This document shows positions 1-10,985 of a stretch of 64,000 nt of DNA, in pieces. Source of the stretch: Mesostigma viride (lineage: Eukaryota > Streptophyta > Mesostigmatophyceae > Mesostigmatales > Mesostigmataceae); the NCBI GenBank assembly GCA_009746045.1, contig RPFO01000065.1, positions 5,031,368 to 5,095,367 of the forward strand, read 5' to 3'. A program made the position numbers and the translations under genes. Each line of letters starts with the position of its first letter. Position 1 is the stretch's first letter. The notes beneath the pieces were generated by a model. That model was not told where the DNA came from and did no database searches. It worked only from the letters and a program-made list of their open reading frames with translations.

Positions 1-867
1 TCATGGTGACGAGTGCCAGCACTCCTGGTGGCGACTACCAGCACTCATGGTGGGGCCTGAGAGCACTCGTGGTGGCGACTGCAAGCACTGCATGGTGGCC
101 GCTGGCGACTCTGGTGACTTGGGGACGCCCAAGTGACGAGTATCTGTAATGCTGGTGCCTGCTCCTGACGCAGTGCTGGGTCCTGCCTGCTGGTGGACAT
201 CAAGCCAGCCGTGTGCAGATGAGTAACCTCCTACCCTTGCTTTGCCCTGCTATGGACTTATCCTTGCTTGCATGGTGCCAGGATGGCTTGTTGTCTTGAT
301 AGTACACCATCCGCCCTTGAGCTGATTGCTTGCACAGCATGATGGTTGTATGAATGGGACTGCTTGCACGGGGGGTCTGGCATCATGTTTGCATGGGTAG
401 GATGTCCTTGTGGGTTGGATGATGGGCGGGATCAACGGAGCTACAACTGTGGGGCCGGCTGGAATCTTTGGCATGACAGTGATAACAATGGTGCCCACTC
501 CGTTGACTCTTAATTGAGGAGTTGGACTACTTGGTGCTGGGCGGGGGCTCACGTGAGCTTAGAGGTGTGGGTTAGTTGGGGGACCCATTCAGCCCTCTAC
601 CACCCTTACAACCTGCCTCATGTGCATCAGTATCCGTGGTACACTGACATTAATACCATTTGGCAGTCTACGTGGTCCACGGACATGGATACTACTTTCC
701 ATGCTTTGACTAGGGGGACATGGTTCAGTTTACTTGCTAGGGCCCTGCCAAGCTGAGGGTGTATCTGTTTGATGACTGATGGCCTCATCCAGCATACCCT
801 TACGCTGCCCTACTTGTGCAACCTTGTCTTGGGCTCCTTCGATCCTAATGCCCACATTACCTTGCAT
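1..867. other. Unassigned sequence, possibly retrotransposon interior
   Basis: No gene recognised. The stretch opens with short imperfect repeats of the type 'CAGCACTC.TGGTGGCGACT'. It is interrupted downstream by a hAT insertion and may be the interior of the LTR element whose right LTR is seen at 5616. That link is inference only; no gag or protease motif was found. Confidence 0.3.
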
Positions 868-1195
868 CCAGGTTGTGAAATACGTGCGTATTGTCAAAAT
901 AAATACGGCAATACGCGTTTTTTGGGCCCCGACGTATTATACGCGTATTTGGTCCCGAATACGTGATTTGGACTTGGGCAATTTTCGAGGTTCGAGCCGG
1001 GGCAGTGCTTGGCGCGAGGCCAGCCGGAACGTGGCGCGGCGCCTACCTCCCCCAAGATCTTCTACTATGCAAACTAGGCTCGATTACTACGAACTAGGCT
1101 TTTCGTCAGTCCTGAGTCCAGTCACTCCAGTTCATAATGACTTGTGCAAGAATCAAGTAACGTGCGTGTTTGCAACTTGCCCGTTGAAACTCTAC

Positions 1196-1388
1196 GGCGG
1201 AGCCAATTTTCGGAAGAACCTCACCCTTATGCTTGCAAATTCGGGACAAATTCGGTGGATGTATGTATGTATGGATGGATGGATTGACGGATTTTCATCC
1301 CCTATTCCTATGTTTTCTCACGTGTACGGCCTTATAAGCTTCGCCAATTCTGGCGAACCTAACGGTTCTTCCGAAAATTGGCTCCGCC
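1196..1388. repeat. Perfect 25-bp inverted repeat inside the hAT element
   Basis: Positions 1196-1220 (beginning GGCGGAGCCAATTTTC) and 1364-1388 are exact reverse complements over 25 bp and enclose about 143 bp. Between the arms is a short run of ATGT/ATGG repeats (1257-1281). This is not the hAT terminus. It could be a small foldback insertion nested in the hAT element, or a hairpin. Confidence 0.75.
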
Positions 1389-1590
1389 AGATAACCTTAC
1401 TGACTGACTGACATAATGACTTGGCAGTTGGCAAGCTAACTGAAATTTCCATACACGGAGAGAGTGCCAGCAAGATGAAAATGCCAGCTGTGTTGGGAAC
1501 GTGTGGCACGTAATGTAGCCTGTATGATGAATATTGCATGGCGGTGTGCCATCGGATTTTGTGATAGTTGTCAAACGTGTTTTTGCAGCC

Positions 1591-2192
1591 ATGCCACACA
1601 AAGTGCCGGAGCATAAATTCGTAGAAAAAAAGACTGTCACGGTGAAGGATGCTCTGGGGAATACGGTTTCGCAGGTCAAGTTTAGCTGCTCATTTTGCGG
1701 CCACAATTTTACCAGTGGCGATGGCAAGCAGATCAGTGCGACCAGGATGCGCGCACATTTTGCGAGCATCGCTGGGCAGGGCATAGACGCCTGCCCTGAC
1801 GCAAAGATTGGGCAGAAACGGAAGCTAGAATTCCAGGAGTTGTGGGCAAGAAGGCCGGGCTGAAGGCGAAGAAGCAGCGGCACCTGAGCTTCAGGGCAGT
1901 GGCGGAGAGCGGCCAGGGCCTTGCTTCGGGGTCGGCCATTGCAGGTGATCCTCGCCAGCAGACAATCACGAGGTTTGTGAACCCCAAAAACGAAGAGGAG
2001 TGCCAGCTCCTGGTGGCCAACTTCTTTGTTGAGAACGCAATTTCCTTTCACGCGGCTCAGAGCCGCTCTTTCAAGGCGATGATTTCCGGCCTGAGTCAGT
2101 ACAAAGGGCTGATCACTGCTCCCAGTCGGTGGCTGCTGGCAGGCAAACTTCTTCAGAAGCAAAAGACAAGGCAATTAGTTATTCATTCATGA
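1591..2192 (+). pseudogene. hAT transposase N-terminal fragment (BED zinc finger), frameshifted
   Basis: Reading from the ATG at 1591, the protein contains a zinc-finger pattern, CSFCGHNFTSGDGKQIS followed by an H-containing helix (MRAHFASI) and ACPD, as expected for a BED finger. A single frame change near 1840 moves the reading into a second frame. That frame continues QTITRFVNPKNEEECQLL, then VANFFVENAISFHAAQS and PSRWLLAGKLL, the usual start of the hAT transposase body (a helical region ending in the PS...L motif). It stops at 2192, long before the DDE catalytic core and the C-terminal dimerisation domain. Position inside hAT terminal repeats supports the call. The exact start is uncertain because 'TTTTGCAG' just upstream of the ATG could be a splice acceptor. 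Confidence 0.7.
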
Positions 2193-2492
2193 CCCATTTT
2201 GATATAGGATGATCAGATTTGATAGCTCGTTGTCTCATTCATGCATGGTAATGGTTGTCAGTGTTCTGACTTGACTGCACCTTGCCATGAGTGGTAACCA
2301 TATTGCATAACTATACCCTAAAGCCTCAAACCCAAAAGGCCCATTCATAACCATGCTCTAAAGGCCGAATTGCACACTGTCGTATTTTGCCGTATTCAAG
2401 CCGACGTATTCTGCCGGGGTCTAAGTATATACCCGTATTTTGGAGGCCGACGTATTTGACGTACCGACGTATTTCACAACCTGGCCTTGCAT

Positions 2493-3346
2493 GGTATTGC
2501 CACCTGGATGGATGCGGGGAGTGATGTTGTTGCTGGGGCCCTGCCAAGCTTGGGCACATCAGTTGGCTGATTGGTGATTGCTTTCAGTCGGCTCTCAAGC
2601 TGCCTTGTATGCAACTCTGTCTTGGATGCTGTAGTTCCCACCCCATCTTTAGTCATGAGGTGCATAGGACGAGCGACCCTGCAGGCCACCAGTGGTTTAG
2701 TGGGCTGAGAGACTTGCCTCCCCCACCCTTCTCTGGTTGGCGGGGCCTCTGTCTTCATGCGTATCCCATGGCGTTTGTTCCTGCTAGGTCATGCTGTCAA
2801 TCTTGGGAAGCTGATACCAGGATTATTACAGCTTATTCTACGCAGAGGGGTGGAATTATTAGGCATGCTGGTAGTCTCCAGTTTACCAGTTATGCTGAGG
2901 GGGATTTGTGTGGGGAGCAGGGCGTGCAGGGGATTGGGCTGCACCTAACCCTTGCATGGGGGTAGCGTGTGCTACGATTTACAAGTTGGGGCATACCGTT
3001 CATAATGCTGGTGAGGCATTACTGATCTTCTGCTATCCCTCTCAAGGCTGTGGATGGTTTTCCCAGGCATCTTATGGAGCAATAGTGTGCCTTGTGATTA
3101 TCATAGGCCACTGGCTATGGGTTTGAGTGTACTAGCTACTAAGGAGATGTGGCTTTACCTCACTCTCACTCCTTTGGTGCGACTGGAGGGGGGGAATTTT
3201 GTTCTGGTGGGGAGGAGATCTGTGAGGATCATAGCGGGGATTCATCCTGGGATTTCAGTTCATCCTGTCGGGCTCACCTCATAGATCCCTGACTATGTGG
3301 TATCCTGGTTTCGCTGGCCATCGGTGGGCTATTTTGGCTGTGCTTT
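2493..3346. other. Unassigned sequence
   Basis: No gene recognised. Open reading frames are short and lack family motifs. The phrase GGGCCCTGCCAAGCT occurs here (near 2535) and also near 741, so the two sides of the hAT insertion share a short repeat. This fits the hAT element having landed in older repetitive DNA. Confidence 0.3.
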
Positions 3347-5615
3347 GTGGCACCTCCCCAACCTGCTGACGGGTACCCACTGGTGACAACCCTGTCCACG
3401 GCCTCTCTTCATCATGGGTGTACTTCTGAGATACCCTTGCTCTTCCTGAGGCGACCCTGTTGGCGACGTCTTCCTGCTGGATTGCTCCTGCCTCTTGGTG
3501 ACTGCACTTCCACCTGGGGCGCTGTTGACGTTTCCTCGTTCCAGTTTGCGTGGACTGACGGGTGTCAGCAGGCCTTGGACTTGCTGCAGCAGAAGCTCAC
3601 GCCAGCCCCTGTGTTAGGATTGAGCATTCTTGGAATCCATCCAGCCTGCTATGACCTGTTGGTGATCTGAGGGAGGTCCCCAGTTGGGATGGATTGGGGA
3701 TTTATTATAGCTCGGTTACCTGCCACTCTGTTGTGGTGATACAGCATCTGTCCCTGACTACCTCTTCCCTTGAGAAGGGCTGGAATCTTTGGGTGTGCTG
3801 TGGTGACTAGCTTTGATGAGCCTTGGACCCTGGCAGCCCAGTTAGTTATGGGGGGTTGGCTGTATAGAGGGTTAGCCTTGCTACATGACACTCTGCTTCC
3901 TGCCCTGATCAAGCAGTGAGAGCTGTCAGTATTTCGTGGCATGGATCCCTGTGGATGACCCGTTATCCCTGGGAATGTCAGGCTTGTCTTTCACCCGTGG
4001 ACTCTAGCTGAGGGAGGGTGGTGTCCCAGAACATGGAGTGGCCTCGCCTTGTTTGGCTTAGGTGCCTTGATCCTGTTTAGTCCTTCTTGGATTCATGTGG
4101 ACTCATTGAATCCGACGGGGATCTGAGTTGAGTGGGATGGACTCTGGTGGGAGTTGGGTTGGACTAAGCTGAGATGACATCCAGATTTTGGTGACCAGTT
4201 TCTGAGGATGGTTGAGGGGATCTGAGCTTGGATTGCACATGGAGAGTGACTTCTGTGTTGTACCCTCGACATATGGAGTGGTTCACCTAGGGCTTGATTC
4301 CTGGTATGATTAAGACACGTGGTTCATGTCCTGCAGGCACGTCTTCGTGTACCAGACCAATAGTATATACCTGGAGGTTTCTACCTTGGTGCTGCTGAGT
4401 GGCCTATGTGGATCATAGGAACTGCACGGGCCCCTGTGACCACTATGAGACTTTGGCCAACGCGTTGGCTGCACTCAACAGAGAGGAGGGGAAGGTGAGC
4501 TCTGAAGGCTATGTGGAGGAGGTCCTATCTCAGCTGCACACAAGCCTGTATGAGAGTGGCTCCCCTTGTGTGGCTCATCTGCTGCATAGGATGTATGCAT
4601 TGTCACCAGGACCTGAGATTGACATGAGGCCTGCTGAGGGGCAGGACATGCTGGCAGCCTTACCTGAGGCCTTGAAGGAGGCATTTACTCAGTTGCAGCC
4701 AGTGAGTATGGGAGAGGCTTCCTACATGGAGTTGTTGGAGTTTTCAGTTCAGCAGGGAGACTTTGACTTGGCTCCTTCTTCTTCCAGCTCGGTTGACCAA
4801 GGGGTGCTTCCCTTTGGAGACATCCAACCTTTTATGCAGCCCAGGGTTGCGTAAGTAGACCATGGAGCTCAAGGTTTGTCGGACCCCATTGAGGGTGTTG
4901 GTGCCTTTGATAGGTGCTAAGTGGTCAGTGGTCAAGACCTTTCTCCAGTTCTGCATGGTGGGCGTACAGGTCATGGGTGAGCAGGCACAAGACGTCTTCT
5001 ACTTGGGTGATGGATCCTGAGAGCCAGTCTGTGGTGCTTCTCTCCTATCCAGGGACATGCCTGCGTTATGTTGCCCAGATGGCAGCAGGGGCTGCAGAGA
5101 CGTGCATGGTGCTGCAGGGCAGCAGGAACTGGCCAGACTTGGTTCACATGGTGGAGCAGTTTCCCTTGTTTGGGACCAAGGGCAAGGATGGCGTGAATGG
5201 GGATTGGTATAGCCTGTGAAGAACAGAGCTGAGCAGGAAGAGGATGGGGAAGGATGGGGGAAGAGCATGGAAGGTGCTTTGGATTATGGTGTGAGGGGGG
5301 GATTCCAGGATGGATGATGGGGGGGGGGGGGCTCCAGTCCAGTTCTGATGTTCCAGTCCAGAGTTCCAGGTTCCAGGATGCTGAATGGAAGACCTTGTAT
5401 TATGAGATGTGTTTATCTGGCTTTATAGTAGATAAGGTAGTGACTTGTTTGCTGTAGAGACCTGTGACTAGATGTTTATGAGATAGGAGGCCCTGTTTCC
5501 AGGGATGTAAAAACCCATCTGCTTTTCCCAAGAGATGGTGGATTTCTGTTCAATGTTCCTCTGCCTTCAAGAGTTGGCTATTGGACCTGGGAGGTCCAGT
5601 TTTGAGGGGGAGATA
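3347..5615 (+). mobile_element. Degenerate LTR retrotransposon interior (Ty3/gypsy-like)
   Basis: A reading frame near 3540-3640 contains FAWTDGCQQALDLLQQKL followed by TPAPVLG. This matches the segment between reverse transcriptase and RNase H of Ty3/gypsy polyproteins (F.W...C..AF..LK..L..APVL). No intact catalytic motif is visible, and the frames on both sides are broken. The region ends in a purine run (TTGAGGGGGAGA, about 5602-5613) immediately before an LTR-like sequence, as a polypurine tract would. About 2 kb separates the RT remnant from the LTR, enough for RNase H and integrase, but I could not read an integrase there. The family assignment rests on one motif. Confidence 0.4.
4399..4854 (+). 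CDS. Hypothetical protein in retrotransposon interior
   Basis: A 151-residue open frame that is acidic and rich in E, L and S. It includes the stretch GKVSSEGYVEEVLSQLHTSL and a serine run (SSSSSVD) near the C-terminus. I do not recognise the family. The start has not been verified as an ATG in good context. Its position, between the gypsy-like RT remnant and the LTR, suggests it is a piece of the retrotransposon polyprotein or a chance frame rather than a host gene. Confidence 0.25.
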   Translation: MAYVDHRNCTGPCDHYETLANALAALNREEGKVSSEGYVEEVLSQLHTSLYESGSPCVAHLLHRMYALSPGPEIDMRPAEGQDMLAALPEALKEAFTQLQPVSMGEASYMELLEFSVQQGDFDLAPSSSSSVDQGVLPFGDIQPFMQPRVA

Positions 5616-6394
5616 TGTAACAAGCAAAAATGACTTTGTTGTTACATCCTTTGTTTTGTGAATGTTTGGCTTTTATTCGAGGACTTTTGGATCAGTATTG
5701 AGAAAGTTATGAGGTTTCTAAGACGACGGTACTTGGAGCTGATACTTTGTCAACCAACTGATAGGAACCCTCATTGGTCGTGGCCTGATCCACGTAGGGT
5801 TGTAGTTTGTTGGCTGATACTCCTGATAGGAGCCCTCATTGGTCGTGGCCTGATCCACGTGGGGTTGTAGTTTGTTAGTTGGTACTATTGAGTCTTAAAT
5901 GCTCCTTTGGGACTTCAGTGCTTACGACAGATTTAGGATCTCATGGAAAGATTCTGCCAGGCTGTGTGTGGTGTTGTTCTGTTTTGTGTGACTAGGATGG
6001 ATACGAAGATCTTGTATAGAATTCCATGGTTCTGATTGGTTCTCTTCAGGCTAAGGTTGGAGCAAGTTCGACAAGCACGTCGATATCAAGGACGTGGGGT
6101 CGCCATTGTTGCTACGTTGGTTTTGATTCACCATGGTATAATAAAGCTTGTCTTTGTTGTCCATTCATAAGAGCCCCTTGGCTATAGACGTCCTTCAGTT
6201 CCACAGAGGTCGTCTATACACGAGCTTGTCTTTGTGTCTACAAGGGGTTGTGATTCCCTAAATCACGTGCTGTGGAATTTCCATCTCAACGTTGCTCGGA
6301 TACTTGAAGTTCTGCGACTCAGGAAAGCAACCCAGGTAAAAGATCTTTCATATTGGACTGTGGATGATGTTGATGATCATTTTTAGTCGTTACA
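5616..6394 (+). repeat. Probable 3' LTR (779 bp)
   Basis: The block starts TGTAAC directly after a polypurine-like run and ends GTTACA, giving the inverted terminal hexamers expected of an LTR. A TATA-like/polyadenylation region, TGGTATAATAAAGC, lies at about 6134-6147. The block also holds a 65-bp tandem duplication. No matching 5' LTR is visible, so the other end would lie before the window or has been lost. The call depends on terminal structure only, without a paired LTR. Confidence 0.45.
5753..5882 (+). repeat. 65-bp tandem duplication inside the LTR
   Basis: Two copies spaced 65 bp apart share CCTCATTGGTCGTGGCCTGA and the following GTTGTAGTTTGTT, differing at a few bases. Tandem copies in the U3 region of LTRs often act as enhancer repeats. 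That role is inference here. Confidence 0.75.
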
Positions 6395-7724
6395 CCGCGC
6401 CTAACTAACCGATAGCAATGCCAACACCCCCCTACTTGAGCAACTGCTCACTGAGGGGGACTTGACTGCTGCCAATACGCTGTTTGCTCAAACCGCCTAA
6501 TGCACTAGTGACCTAAGTTGTGGGCCCCATGCGCAGGGCGGCTGGCTCGATGCTCCCTCGGCGGCGATGTGTATATATGCTTGGACTATGTACACACTTG
6601 TGCGCAAGTGCTGGCGCTCTTCCGTCATCGATGCCCGTACGCTGACCACCGTACCCCCCGTGTCGCATCGGATCACCGCATGGTCACCGCAACCTTGCGC
6701 CTACACATCAATCCGACGCCGCGCCAAAGTTGTGCGCGAAAATTCCGGGGGAAATTTGACGAAATTCGGTGCGCGCGGGAGATGTTGAGTGCAAATTGCA
6801 GTGCGAAGGCTATGGTAGCGTGAAAATTTATTGTGCACGGATTACGAAGCCATTTTGGACCGGATTTCGCTTGTTCGATCGCCATTGACGTAAGGAAGTT
6901 TATTCTGCCAAAAAAAAGTCGGCAAACTGTTATTTATTCATTGGCCACGAGGGGAAACACGCAGCTGGCGAGTTTCTCACGGCTCGAGCGCACTGACCCG
7001 TGCGTCTTCAAGGTAACCTCTAGAGCAGATAAAGACGCTTGCAATGTATCCCCACACTTTCTAACGATTCATAACATCATTTCGAAGAAACCCAGCACAG
7101 GAATTTCCTTATTTTTGCGTTTCCACGTTGCACACAATTTTCGCGTAAAAGTCAGATTTATAGGAGCGCTGACTGGGGCAAACATGCATGTCGTGGATTG
7201 CATCGCTTTTGCGTCGTTTCTTGCAGATATATGACTTGTCTTGGGTGGAACAACATTGTCCGGTGAATAAGATGCGGGCGGGGCTCGCTGCCGACGTCTT
7301 TGGTGTGCTAGGGGTGCGGGAAAACCAATGGCTACTGGTTTACAACGTCGTAACCCGCTATTTTTTAGTCATTAACTGGCGTATTATAGTGCTTTAAGCG
7401 TCCAGCGACGGGCGAAAAGAGCTCTTACCACGACGCCATGCCCTGCGGAGGCATTCCGAGAAGGACTGGGGCGGGCGGGCAAAATAACACGCACCAGTGC
7501 CCGCACGTGGCCGGGGCACCCCGGCGTACGAGACAAAGCGCACCGTTTCTCCCCTGGGCCCATCGCCTCCATCGCCGGGCGGCAAGTCGAGCAGGCGGCT
7601 CCTTCTCCCTATTCCGGTGCCTGTTTCATACTTGTGACCCCGTGACTTTTCCACCGGAGGCGTGTTAATGAATGAGCGGATGCATGCATGAATGAACGGA
7701 TATATGAATGATGGCGGGCGGGCG
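6395..7724. other. Unassigned sequence
   Basis: No gene recognised. Open frames at 6518-6823 and 6833-7234 have no family motif and no ATG-plus-splice structure I can support. The 7435-7670 part is GC-rich and open on both strands, which is typical of composition rather than coding. Confidence 0.3.
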
Positions 7725-8241
7725 GGAGAGAGGGAGGGAAGGAGGGAGGGAGGGAGGGAGGGAGGGAGGGAGGGAGGGAGGGAGGGAGGGAGGGAGGGAG
7801 GGAGGGAGGGAGGGAGGGAGGGAGGGAGGGAGGGAGGGAGGGAGGGAGGGAGGGAGGGAGGGAGGGAGGGAGGGAGGGAGGGAGGGAGGGAGGGAGGGAG
7901 GGAGGGAGGGAGGGAGGGAGGGAGGGAGGGAGGGAGGGAGGGAGGGAGGGAGGGAGGGAGGGAGGGAGGGAGGAGGGAGGAGGGAGGGAGGGAGGGAGGG
8001 AGGGAGGGAGGGAGGGAGGGAGGAGGGAGGGAGGGAGGGAGGGAGGGAGGGAGGGAGGGAGGGAGGGAGGGAGGGAGGGAGGGAGGGAGGAGGGAGGGAG
8101 GGAGGGAGGGAGGGAGGGAGGGAGGGAGGGAGGGAGGAGGGAGGGAGGGAGGAGGGAGGGAGGGAGGGAGGGAGGGAGGGAGGGAGGGAGGGAGGGAGGG
8201 AGGGAGGGAGGGAGGGAGGGAGGGAGGGAGGGAGGGAGGGA
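7725..8241. repeat. (AGGG)n microsatellite, about 500 bp
   Basis: An almost uninterrupted run of GGGA tetramers, with occasional GGA slips near 7970, 8022, 8087, 8135 and 8150. Runs of three Gs separated by a single A are strong G-quadruplex formers. The long open frames across it (Gly-Arg-Glu or Pro-Ser repeats on the two strands) are artefacts of the repeat. Confidence 0.97.
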
Positions 8242-8265
8242 CTGCGTGCGTGCAAGGGCATGACT

Positions 8266-8436
<171 letters not shown>

Positions 8437-8589
8437 GGTGGGTTGGGAAGGTGTGCTTTTTATGATGATGATTAGCTAAGTTACGTGTGTGTTATTGATG
8501 TACATGTTGACGTTGTATCATGGGTGTGTGCCCCGAAGTTTGCGTTCCTGCAATGTCACATAATATGTAATGTAGATGTGTTGTTTGGA

Positions 8590-9540
8590 ACCTGACTAGT
8601 TATCCCAAACTGGAATGATCGACATGCAACTATGTGATGAAACCCTTGAAAAACAATTACTAGTGTCTGCATTTTTTGTGCTATGTTTGCTAGCATCTGT
8701 CACCTATTTGTCATGCAAACAGCCTGAATTTCTTGTGGGCAGTTAACATAGATGTTTTTATGAGCTGTGCAAAGTTCTAGGCTTGACTGAGTTCATTGAT
8801 ATATGCCCCCATGTGTTGGAACCCTTAAAAAACCATGAAAAACTGCATTTTATGCTAGTAGTATTTATGCCAGCATTTGTCACCAGTTTTTTATCCAACC
8901 AGTCTGAAACTTTGTAGGAATGCTATTTGGGATGTTTTTAAAAGATATGCAAAGTTCCAGCTCCAACTGAGTTCGTTTGGTGTCATCATACATGCGCTAA
9001 TGTGTTGAAACCCTTTGAAAACCATCAAAAACTGCACTTTGGGGGTATTTATGCTAGCATTTGTCACCAGTTTGTCATCCAACCAGCCTGAAACTTTGTG
9101 GGCATACTGCATGGGATGTGTTTAAAACATGTGCAAAGTTCCAGGCCCAACTGAGTTCATTTGATGTCATTATATATGCATATGTGTGATGAAAACCTTG
9201 GAAAAACATGAAAAACTGCATTTTGGGGGTATTTATGCTAGCATCTGTCACCATTTTGTCATCCAACCAGCCTGAAACTTTGTGGACATGCTGAATGGGA
9301 TGTATTTAGAGCATGTGCAAAGTTCCAGGCCCAACTGAGTTCATTTGATGTCATTATAAATGCATACATGCCAGAAAGTGCTGAAAATACGGTATTTTAT
9401 GCTAGCAAATGTCACCATGTTACCATGCTGCCAAGTCCCGAAAATTTTTTTGACCACATGGTATCATAAGATATCTGATTAGGCACCTTGGTGCCAAATT
9501 TGAGGCCAAACTGACCATTATTCTATCTCCTGGTAATTTT
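8590..9540. repeat. Tandem satellite, ~180-184 bp unit, about five copies
   Basis: The landmark GCAAAGTTC.AG recurs at 8769, 8949, 9133 and 9317, giving spacings of 180, 184 and 184 bp. Other landmarks recur in the same order in each copy: TATTTATGC.AGCAT, TGTCACCA, ATCCAACCAGCCTGAAACTT and CAACTGAGTTCATTTGATGTCAT. The first and last copies are the most diverged. A unit of this length is typical of plant and algal satellites; nothing shows a centromeric role. Confidence 0.9.
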
Positions 9541-9649
9541 CAGGGGACAAAAATGGCTTTTCGGAATGATGTGTACGTCTTCAGGCCCCTGCGCGCCGCG
9601 CCGCGGCGCCCCCGGCCCCGCCCTGACTGGACCTGCTTACCGGCCCCGT

Positions 9650-10500
9650 CCGTGGGCGCAGGGAGAAGTGGTCAGCGGATGAGATACGCCGCGATGCAAT
9701 CATGGGTCTGCCTTCGTGGACGCGCAATCTTTGATGTACCTGGACGCAGATCACGGTGTAGATCTTACGCCACCCTACGAACTGTTCATGCGATCGGTGG
9801 AGCTTGGCTCTAAGCTTCTCCCCGAGCAACCCCGGCCGCGCCCGACCAGCCCTGCTCTCCCTGCGCGACGCCCGCGGGTGGTTGCCGCCCGGCTGGCGCT
9901 AGCACAGGCCCGCCGCCGCGGGGAGGACCTGTACCCGTACCAGGAACGGCTTACTCAAGCATATACTGCCGCACATGCGGAGGAGGTGGAGACACTTGCC
10001 GCCGAAATCAATCGCCACACGGCCGCCAACCAGCACAAGGCGGCCTGGCGGCTGGCGCTCTCTCGACCGTCTCACCGGACGGCGGGAAACGCAACGGGCT
10101 GACATCCCAGGCACCCCCAGTGAACGCCTTGAGATTTGGTTCAGCTCCCAGGCCAAACTATCGGGGGCCCCTGGCCCGCCCCCCCCGCTTGACCCGGGCG
10201 CTGCAGCTGCACGCCCTGCGGCCAGCCGAGGCGGCCCCAATATTGAGCCCCCGCAGGCGCCCACCATGCAGCGAGACGGACTACCTGGTCCCACCGCTCT
10301 CCGGCCCCCTGGTGGACGGCCCCCACGACGAGTGGACTCCCCAGGAATGGGCTGCTGCCATCTCCACCAGGCTCCGCAATGATGCTGCCATGGGAGTGGA
10401 CAATATTTCACCGGAGGTGGTTAAGATGCCTGAGCTTGAGCCTTTCCTCCGGGGTGTTTGCAACCGGATTCTACGAGATGGCCTCCCCCCGCCGACGTTG
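9650..10500 (+). pseudogene. LINE ORF2 fragment: linker plus start of reverse transcriptase
   Basis: Three frames in succession give a continuous LINE-like protein. They are AYTAAHAEEVETLAAEI (9716 frame), LDRLTGRRETQRADIPG with LEIWF (9975 frame), and DEWTPQEWAAAISTRL, then GVDNISPEVVKMPELEPFL (10120 frame). The last part matches the first conserved block of LINE reverse transcriptases (G.D.I..E..K). Two frameshifts make it non-functional, and homology stops near 10500 before the catalytic motifs. It belongs to the same family as the other LINE pieces in the window, but joins a piece not preserved elsewhere. Confidence 0.65.
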
Positions 10501-10599
10501 TGTAATTATTTTTCTAATGAGATTAGCATAGTACTCCGTGGCATGCCTTTGCGCATGACACGCAAGTACTTACTTACTTACTTATGGGATGATGCCTTC

Positions 10600-10985
10600 A
10601 GAATTTAGCCAAGCCATGCCTATTATAATGGGACCCCCATGGATGTTGCAGAATTTAGCCATTAATTAATTAATTAATTAATTAATTAATTATCAACATC
10701 GCTCCGTTGGGGGTCAATGTAGCACATATCCCTGAGAAGGGGCATAATATGGCTTATACATCCTATAGGCTACTTTGAACATGCAAGGGTGGGAATGTAA
10801 GCTACCCTTGCTCTAGGTGCACCATGCAGGGCACCCGCACCACCATGCTGTCTCAGGTTCAACCCGCCTAGGGGGGGGATCCTGGCACGGGGGAGGAAGA
10901 TCATCATGGCTATACAAGGGCTAGGGCATGGCTTCTCGGCAGAGAGCATCTCTCTGCATAGGCATAGCATGGCTAAATTCTTAAC
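10600..10985 (-). mobile_element. Truncated LINE-family 3' ends, (TTAA)n-bounded
   Basis: From a (TTAA)n run at about 10661-10690 the sequence continues through CACATATCCCTGAGAAGGGG and CTACCCTTGCTCTAGGTGCA to GCATAGCATGGCTAAATTCT near 10980. The same 3' region is attached to an ORF1 at 13605-14050, which identifies it as the 3' end of a LINE-family element read on the minus strand and truncated at its 5' side. Just left of the (TTAA)n run, 10600-10655 holds an inverted piece of the same repeat (GGGACCCCCATGGATGTTGC). Confidence 0.65.

Larger units (their letters stand above)
868..2484 (+). mobile_element. hAT-superfamily DNA transposon, decayed
   Basis: Both ends carry the same 18-bp terminal inverted repeat, CCAGGTTGTGAAATACGT at 868 and its reverse complement ending at 2484. 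The element is flanked by a perfect 8-bp direct repeat, CCTTGCAT, at 860-867 and 2485-2492. An 8-bp target duplication is the hallmark of hAT transposition. Inside both ends the motif AATACG/CGTATT recurs many times, which resembles the subterminal transposase-binding repeats of hAT elements. The only recognisable coding sequence is a frameshifted N-terminal transposase piece with a BED-type zinc finger. At 1,617 bp the element lacks the catalytic part of the transposase, so it is non-autonomous. Confidence 0.85.

Noticed and set aside
7725-8241. Telomeric repeat
   Set aside because: The unit AGGG is not the plant (TTTAGGG) or algal (TTTTAGGG) telomere sequence, and the block is internal.
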